This document shows positions 58,210-64,000 of a stretch of 64,000 bases of DNA, piece by piece. Below the pieces are notes generated by a model that worked only from the letters and a program-made list of their open reading frames with translations, was not told where the DNA came from and did not search any database. Position 1 is the first letter of the stretch. Each line of letters begins with the position of its first letter. The stretch comes from Reticulitermes speratus. Taxonomy: Eukaryota; Arthropoda; Insecta; Blattodea; Rhinotermitidae. The translations under genes and the position numbers were made by a program. The stretch is taken from NCBI GenBank assembly GCA_021186555.1, contig JAJKFL010000039.1, positions 13,372,733-13,436,732 on the forward strand, written 5' to 3'.

Positions 58210-58470
58210 CCCTGTGCTTAATTAATACCACACTATGATGACATATGATGTCAAGGTATAGCTTCATTCATGCTTAACCTTGGCTCTAGACAGAAGTGAG
58301 TAGTCAGCTTTGTGCTTGAGATACTGTACACCCAGGGAAAGAGTCCCCACTACTGAATAGGAAGCTGGATGGGCCTCAGGGCCGGTCCAGACATGATAGC
58401 AAAGAAAGGAATCCCATCTCTACTGGGGATCAAACTCTCACTGTGCAGCCTGTAGCCAGTTATGTAAAAC
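58210..58470 (-). mobile_element. Old tRNA-derived SINE (intron of Lsm11)
   Basis: Minus strand: GCTGCACAGTGAGAGTTTGATCCCC (B box), GGGCCCATCCAG-like body, and an end with a CATAGTGTGGTATTAATT region. Related to the copy at 57.5-57.8 kb and to family C. Confidence 0.55.
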
Positions 58471-59654
58471 CATAAAGAATAATGCAGACGTTCTTTTACA
58501 TACCAATAAATCTGTGTGGATGTAAATAAAAACAGAAGTACATATATGAGCATGTTCACAGAACCAAAAATAAATTATATAACACACAATGTAACATTAC
58601 AGCTATAAATAATATGTGTAATAAATTACTTGAAGATGTTTAAAAATGTACGTATCAGGAAACAGCAGTGACTAGAAATGATGTTCATAATGAAATCAGG
58701 AAAGTACTATTAATGTTTTTACTTCAGAAACTGTTGTCACGTAGTTCTCAAAACAGGATCATGACACACAGATGAGTAATTATGCCATTTGTTTTGTAAG
58801 TATGCGAAATGTGGTCTCTTAATCAGTTTGAGGAAAGCAACTATAGTTTTTAAGAGAAAAGTGCTCAAGAAAACATTTGTGCCTAAGGAGGATGAAGTGA
58901 GCACTTAGGATATCACATAGTATGGAACTTCATGAGTTATACAGGTGACAAAGTATTGTCAGAATATTAAAATACAGGAGGTTACAAAGGGCTGGGGACA
59001 AGGAATGCTCACAGAAGTTTGGTCAGGAACTAGTAAATGATCACATAGAAGACTGAGAAGGAGATGAATCAGGAATGTGATAAGCTTTGGTATTAGCAAA
59101 GCTATAAAGTTTTGGGTTCAAATGTGGGAGGGTCACATTTCTGAGGCATCTGAAGATTATTGCTTCTGGAATTATGGTCTAGAACATATAAATAATTTTG
59201 CATGTTTTGCTACAGTCGATGGTTTCTGAAGCAATCTTCCTGAAGTTAACTAAAAATGAACAAGCATCTGCATTTATCCCACTGAGCTTGCATAACACTG
59301 GATTTCCATCATGCACTGTTACAAGAACAGAATACTGGAATGCTGGCTTGTGCACTACAATGCTTGGCAAATTTGTGATCAGACAAGCTGCACATGTTCA
59401 GTACCAGAAACACTGTAGCAACTCTTTCTTGTTTTGTATTATAATGAACTGCCTTATACTATCTTTACATTGGTGTCTTTAAATTTAATGTGGAATTCTG
59501 TCATTTATTGAGGTCAGAAGGATTTCCTTTGACAGGTTTGAGAAACATCACTTATAAGTGTACAAAGCATTGCCGCACTTCTGTAATTGTATGGCAGAGC
59601 TGTACGCTTTATGACATCATTGATAAGGGAAGCACTGGAAAGCTAACTCAAATG

Positions 59655-59790
59655 TCACTACTTCTGACTTGTGTTTGGAAGGTGCCTGGTTTGATTCTCA
59701 CTTAGGATGCCAGCAATCCTGAGATTTTTCATAATTCCTCCAAGCAAATGCTGGGATGGTATTTCAAAAGAGGCCATGCCCTTCCTTATA
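59655..59790 (+). mobile_element. tRNA-derived SINE fragment
   Basis: B box CTGGTTTGATTCTCAC, CCAGCAATCCTGAGA, and AATGCTGGGATGGTATTTC. No clear head. Confidence 0.5.
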
Positions 59791-60707
59791 CATCATTTGC
59801 ATTTTATTGTTCTTCAATTCACCACTGTATGTTTTTAGCTGTTTACATCATTATTAAGTAAACCATAAAGAAATAAAGATAAGGTAATTATATCAACACT
59901 GGTCAGCTCTTGGTCTTGCTGCATTCAGGTCTGTGGAATGGCAAATCATCTGAAGATGCTTGTATAAGCAAAAGCACCTTGCAGCTTCAGGTCCTGCATC
60001 TGTGAGCACAGCAGTATTTGGTAATCCTTTTGTAATGAGTGGAAATGAATGATAACTGACATGTCTTCATCTATTTGGACATACTCTCAGTTGTGTCAGC
60101 ACCCAACACAGTACCACTTGATACAAAAACATCCGCAACATGTCACAGTTCCTTTCATAGTATGTTTTCAGTCTTAATTATGATAGTTGGTTAGTTTCAG
60201 TGGTCTACAAGTATGCACTGTTAGTAAACCACTCTCCCAGATTGACATAAAACTAATGTCATTTCTGTATACAAGAAACTTGAATAAATACTTTTATCCA
60301 GGTTGGAGCTCTTCTAGCTGTAGTAGTGCACTGACACATTGTCCTTGTTCAAAGAATTACTGATTCTAGTGGCTGCAAAATGGTGGATTATGAGATACAA
60401 CTGTGTTTTGGTTGTGGACGCTTGTCTGTATTCTTCGGTCGTCCTGTTTAGGTAAACCCTTTCTGCAGTCTCCATCCAAGGAGTCTATGCTTTTACTAAT
60501 AAGAAGTTACAGAACTGCTACACTAATCATCGCCTAGGCTCAAATTGCATGTTGGTACCAAGAAGTAGTAGTTTCTGTTTAGTCCTGAAGCATTATAGTG
60601 CCTATGTAAAAATACAATTCTGACTAAAATATGATGCTGGCATATATAATGAAAAATCTGAATCTTTAATGCCAGAAGGTTGGTCATGCAGTCCATTTCA
60701 TTTTTAG

Positions 60708-60774
60708 GTTGGTAAGGATAGTGAACCAGGCCCTTCTTCAGAACAACCAAAAAGGCGCTTTCTTCCACATCAAG
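60708..60774 (+). CDS. Lsm11: Lsm11, second coding exon
   Basis: The acceptor is CATTTTTAG and the donor CATCAAG|GTAAGTAT, the best donor in the area. The 67-nt exon continues phase 0 from the first exon (VGKDSEPGPSSEQPKRRFLP, then HQ and one base). It is a short charged linker consistent with Lsm11 before the Sm domain. The intron before it is 3.8 kb. Later exons are presumably past 64,000. Confidence 0.7.
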
Positions 60775-62265
60775 GTAAGTATCAGTACTTTATATTATCT
60801 TTGTATATCTGACATGCTGTTGGAGGCATTCCACATCTTGGTTCTTGTGTTTCACTGAGTGTACAGTATTACTAAAGTGGCTGAATTTAAGGTTTTATTT
60901 TTTGTGTATACCTCCACAAATTATAACATTCATTTGGTACAGGTTTATAAAATGTGGTCTTGCTTTCTGGCACTGATGGAAAATTTTGATTTGCAATGAG
61001 ACAGCTAAAAGGCAGCCCATAAAATATGAGACTCAGTAGTGAACACTATGAGGTACAAACCAAGTCCAAGGAGAAGAATTTTTTAGAAGATGTGTGATTG
61101 CTCAGATAATCTTGTATGGAACCTATACCTCCATTACTTTGTTCAGAAGATGTCACTGGACTGTACTACATGCCAGATAAATGCAGTCCACATTAGGTCC
61201 CTGCAACATTTTTACTTATGGCAATTCATTTGGACTTTAACCCTTGTCTGATTACTCTACAACATTTTAAAAACACTACATTAAAATGCACCATTGCTGC
61301 TGAATTTCAGAACCGTTAGCGTTTAATTAAAAGGATAAAGTTCCTACCATAAACATTTAACTTACCGGTAACATGCATGCCACTGAAGGCCAGATTGTTG
61401 ATAAAATTATTATTATTCGTGCTGCTCGTTTTTGATTGTAGATCCTACTGATTGAAGTAATTTGTGGTCATAACTGCATGACAACTTTAACTCTCAAATT
61501 CATGTGTATTTATTTATGTCGCACCATTCATATGACGAGGATACTTCAACCTTAATTCTTGAATGTTGGTACTTGGCGGGAAAACGGTAAGCCTTAAAAA
61601 AAGTGCCTTCGTTTTATACTGCGGCGTAGTGATGTAGAACGGGTCCGAATCACTCAGGCGCTGGCGTGTGTAACTTGGTGCGGCAACAATAGATGGCGCG
61701 AGGGTGAATCTGATAAGACATCCAGTGACGGACGGCGTAACATTGGGGCGCGCTGGCGTAACCATCGTTGCCGTGGAAAAGCAGTAAGTATTAAACATCA
61801 TAAGTGCGTGCATTCTTGCCTTAGTCATCCGACAAATAATCGTATCTTCTCTGCGCCGTATTATACCATACTGTCATCTGTGGCCTGTCTGGCTCTACCA
61901 CATTTCTCCACATTATCTCATAAAATATTCGTAAAAAATTTACTTAACATAATATGTGTTTTGATTTTCTTTACAACTTTTGTCTGAAATATTTCTCTTC
62001 CGAAGAATGCTTCAGCGAGGTATCATAAAATTACATAAGGTTTTCATGTAAAGTACCCGTTATTCTTGTCAGATTTTAATGAAACTTGAACTTTTCTCGA
62101 CAGATTTTCAAAACATCCTCAAATAAAGTTTCATGAAAATGCGTCCAATGGGAGCTGCGTCGTTCCATGCGGAGAGACAGGCATGACTCGTTTTAATGCG
62201 GATTGTTTTATTAGATGTAGCAAACATTCTATCTGTACCTGACAACACACAACACTCACAACAGA
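60775..62265. other. Lsm11 intron DNA, nothing recognised
   Basis: I see no exon or known repeat. A GC-richer stretch at 61570-61850 contains no convincing reading frame. Confidence 0.35.
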
Positions 62266-62269
62266 CATA

Positions 62270-62355
62270 CATCTGCCCCTAGCGGGATTCTAACCCGCAA
62301 TCCCAGCAAGCGAGCGTCCGCAGACCTACGCCTTAGACCGCGCGGCCACCGGGAT
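62270..62355 (-). mobile_element. tRNA-like head of a SINE
   Basis: Minus strand: CCGGTGGCCGCGCGGTCTAA, a variable region, then GCGGGTTAGAATCCCGC. The fold is tRNA-like with an extra arm, but the acceptor ends do not pair convincingly, so I read it as a SINE head and not a working tRNA. Confidence 0.55.
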
Positions 62356-62430
62356 CGGATGATGCCTTTTACTCTGTTGGAAAAATAAGCACCCCGCTCC
62401 CACTAAGCAACTGCAAAAAAAAATCGTGTA

Positions 62431-62700
62431 AAGGTAAAGTGCACCCTATAACGTGCCATGGAGGCACAGAGGGGGGAGTAGGGATATAATCTACTCGGTG
62501 CTAGATGTAAGTGGGTGGTCAACGCCACGCCTCGTCCGCTTTAACCCTCGGAAAGAGGCCCGGTGCCCATTCCTTAGGAGGATGGTTCGGCCCCAGGGCC
62601 GGCCTGGATGGGTGCGGAAAATCTTGCCTCCACCGGGTTTCGAACCCCCAACCATACAGCTCGCAGAGAGTGGCTATACTGCCTACCTTATCCCGGTCCA
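62431..62700 (-). mobile_element. tRNA-derived SINE, family C
   Basis: Minus strand: GGACCGGGATAAGGTAGGCAG head, GGTTCGAAACCCGGTGGAGG, body and the complement of GTGCACCCTATAACGTGCC at the tail. Frames at 62453-62924 begin as its shadows. Confidence 0.85.
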
Positions 62701-62704
62701 CAAG

Positions 62705-63645
62705 CAGTATCGTATACTGCCCCACAACTAGCGACAGTGGCAGTGGCAGTCAGTACATTGGGCCAGTATTTCTTGTCTCCAGTTGCTACAAATTGTGTTC
62801 AGGATTATTTGTTGTTTTCCTTAATCCCGTGCGTACGGGTGAACAGATTTGTATGTGCAGTACAGCTGACTTTATTGAACAGACATTTTCTTACAAATGG
62901 CAACAGAATCCCATTTTTTCATGACAATATTAATATCATAATAAATTCTGGAAATGCCGCTTACGTCCATTGTTCACTTCGGAAACACTGTAATCCCGTC
63001 TACATTCTTAAAGTACTGAATATGGGAGATACAAAACAGCAATTTGGTCAGTTATTTGTATATGCGTGAAACATCTATAAATCGCAAAGTGTATGGAAAA
63101 AAGTGCTTAGTGAAATACTTTTTTTTTTAGGAGGATGAAGTGGGTAATTTAGGATATTACATAAGGAGGACCTTTGTGATTTAGTCAGGTCATCTAATGT
63201 TAGAATACTTAAATCTAAAAAAAAAAAAATGGCATTTACTTTACATTATCAGAAATCTTCTTTCAGCCACTCCTATCAGATTCAAACATTCGAATTCTCT
63301 AATTTTCACATGTTCCTGTCATAACTGACATTGACAAAGCGTATAAAATAAACCGATAATGCGGAGATATTTTCTATCCGTCAGTGCGTCCGTCCGCCGC
63401 CCGCCCGCCCGGGTCTATTACTGCGAAGCTCTTCAGTTGCTTGTAACGAAAGCGGGTATTGCCTGCCGTAAACTGGGTTTGGCGAATTTAATTTGGTTTG
63501 TATGGAACCAATACAGTGCGACTTGTTATGTGATTTTTCCCCAAAAAATTATGACCTATAAGTTATAGTTACATACTTAACAAAATATATATCTAGTTAA
63601 AACATATAAAAATTGGTTTTCTGTAATGTGACGCCGTGTATTTTT
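62705..63645. other. Lsm11 intron DNA, nothing recognised
   Basis: I see no exon of Lsm11. The frame 63359-63568 spans a CCGCCCG-rich stretch and has no domain. Confidence 0.35.
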
Positions 63646-63649
63646 AAAG

Positions 63650-63815
63650 CGTGACATTTAATAACGCTGTTAATTACTAAGATTATATAGCATCGGTGAT
63701 GAATGGATGAATATGGAGTGTTGGTGGAATCTTAATGACAGGGGAAAACCAAAGTACTCGGAGAAAAACCTGGGCCTCTGCGGTAAGAGGCCACCGACTA
63801 ACCGCGGGAGCCAGA
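63650..63815 (-). mobile_element. SINE family A fragment with alternative tail
   Basis: The tail module at 63660-63700 (ATTTAATAACGCTG / ATATAGCATCGG) matches that of the SINE at 22.6 kb. The body is present and part of it, up to the head, is deleted. Confidence 0.7.
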
Positions 63816-64000
63816 GAGTCTGATAGAAACGTGACGAAGGCAGCAGGTCCCTCCAAAATGTCGGGAATTACTACCGGACTGCACGGCGTCACATGCCAGA
63901 AGACGCAGTCTACATAGTCACCGCCCTGAGGACCATAAATCTGACAAAATATACAAGTTCGATTTGAAACTTTTTTTTTCCGATATGGTGTAATCCTGTA

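Noticed and set aside
62270-62355. A functional tRNA gene
   Set aside because: The internal promoter boxes are good, but the acceptor stem does not pair and the sequence continues as a SINE body.
1-64000. CRISPR array or bacterial operon
   Set aside because: There are no regular short direct repeats with spacers and no bacterial-type gene packing; the window is eukaryotic.

Overview
This window looks like nuclear DNA from an insect, most likely a cockroach (Blattodea; American cockroach or a close relative is my guess). The evidence is intron-containing eukaryotic genes, dense tRNA-derived SINEs, non-LTR retrotransposons, mariner, hAT and pogo/Tigger DNA transposons, and no bacterial gene organisation. 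The species guess rests on remembered resemblance of the SINE and LINE families, not on a search. Most long open frames are decayed transposons or shadows of SINEs.

Positions 1-24,000 are almost entirely repeats. In order they hold a deletion-derived mariner (1034-1586), a palindrome (1.8 kb), a degenerate tandem repeat (2.4-3.2 kb), a broken RTE-type LINE on the minus strand (3.7-6.2 kb), another degenerate repeat (7 kb), a nearly complete APE-type LINE on the minus strand (12.4-15.4 kb), and many tRNA-derived SINEs, several with target-site duplications.

Positions 24,000-36,000 hold a hAT element with a decayed BED-finger gene, palindromic repeats with hammerhead-ribozyme-like motifs (25.3 kb and 33.9-34.6 kb), two truncated copies of a CR1/Jockey-like LINE, a hAT MITE with a perfect 8-bp target duplication (29.1 kb), and a mariner transposase pseudogene.

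Positions 36,000-64,000 contain the only convincing host genes. On the minus strand, five exons (52,379 down to 41,474) have matching splice sites and phases. They encode part of a Gln/Ser/Thr-rich acidic protein that I do not recognise, probably nuclear. Its introns have collected a pogo/Tigger transposase pseudogene, a LINE tail and SINEs. On the plus strand, two exons at 56,744 and 60,708 encode the N-terminus of Lsm11, the U7 snRNP protein used in histone mRNA 3'-end processing. The rest of Lsm11 lies beyond the window. The two genes diverge.

The most interesting signal is a set of palindromic elements carrying hammerhead-ribozyme-like cores with self-complementary stem III. One, at 34317-34357, has every canonical core residue and pairable stems. 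I infer that they are terminal repeats of Penelope-like retroelements.
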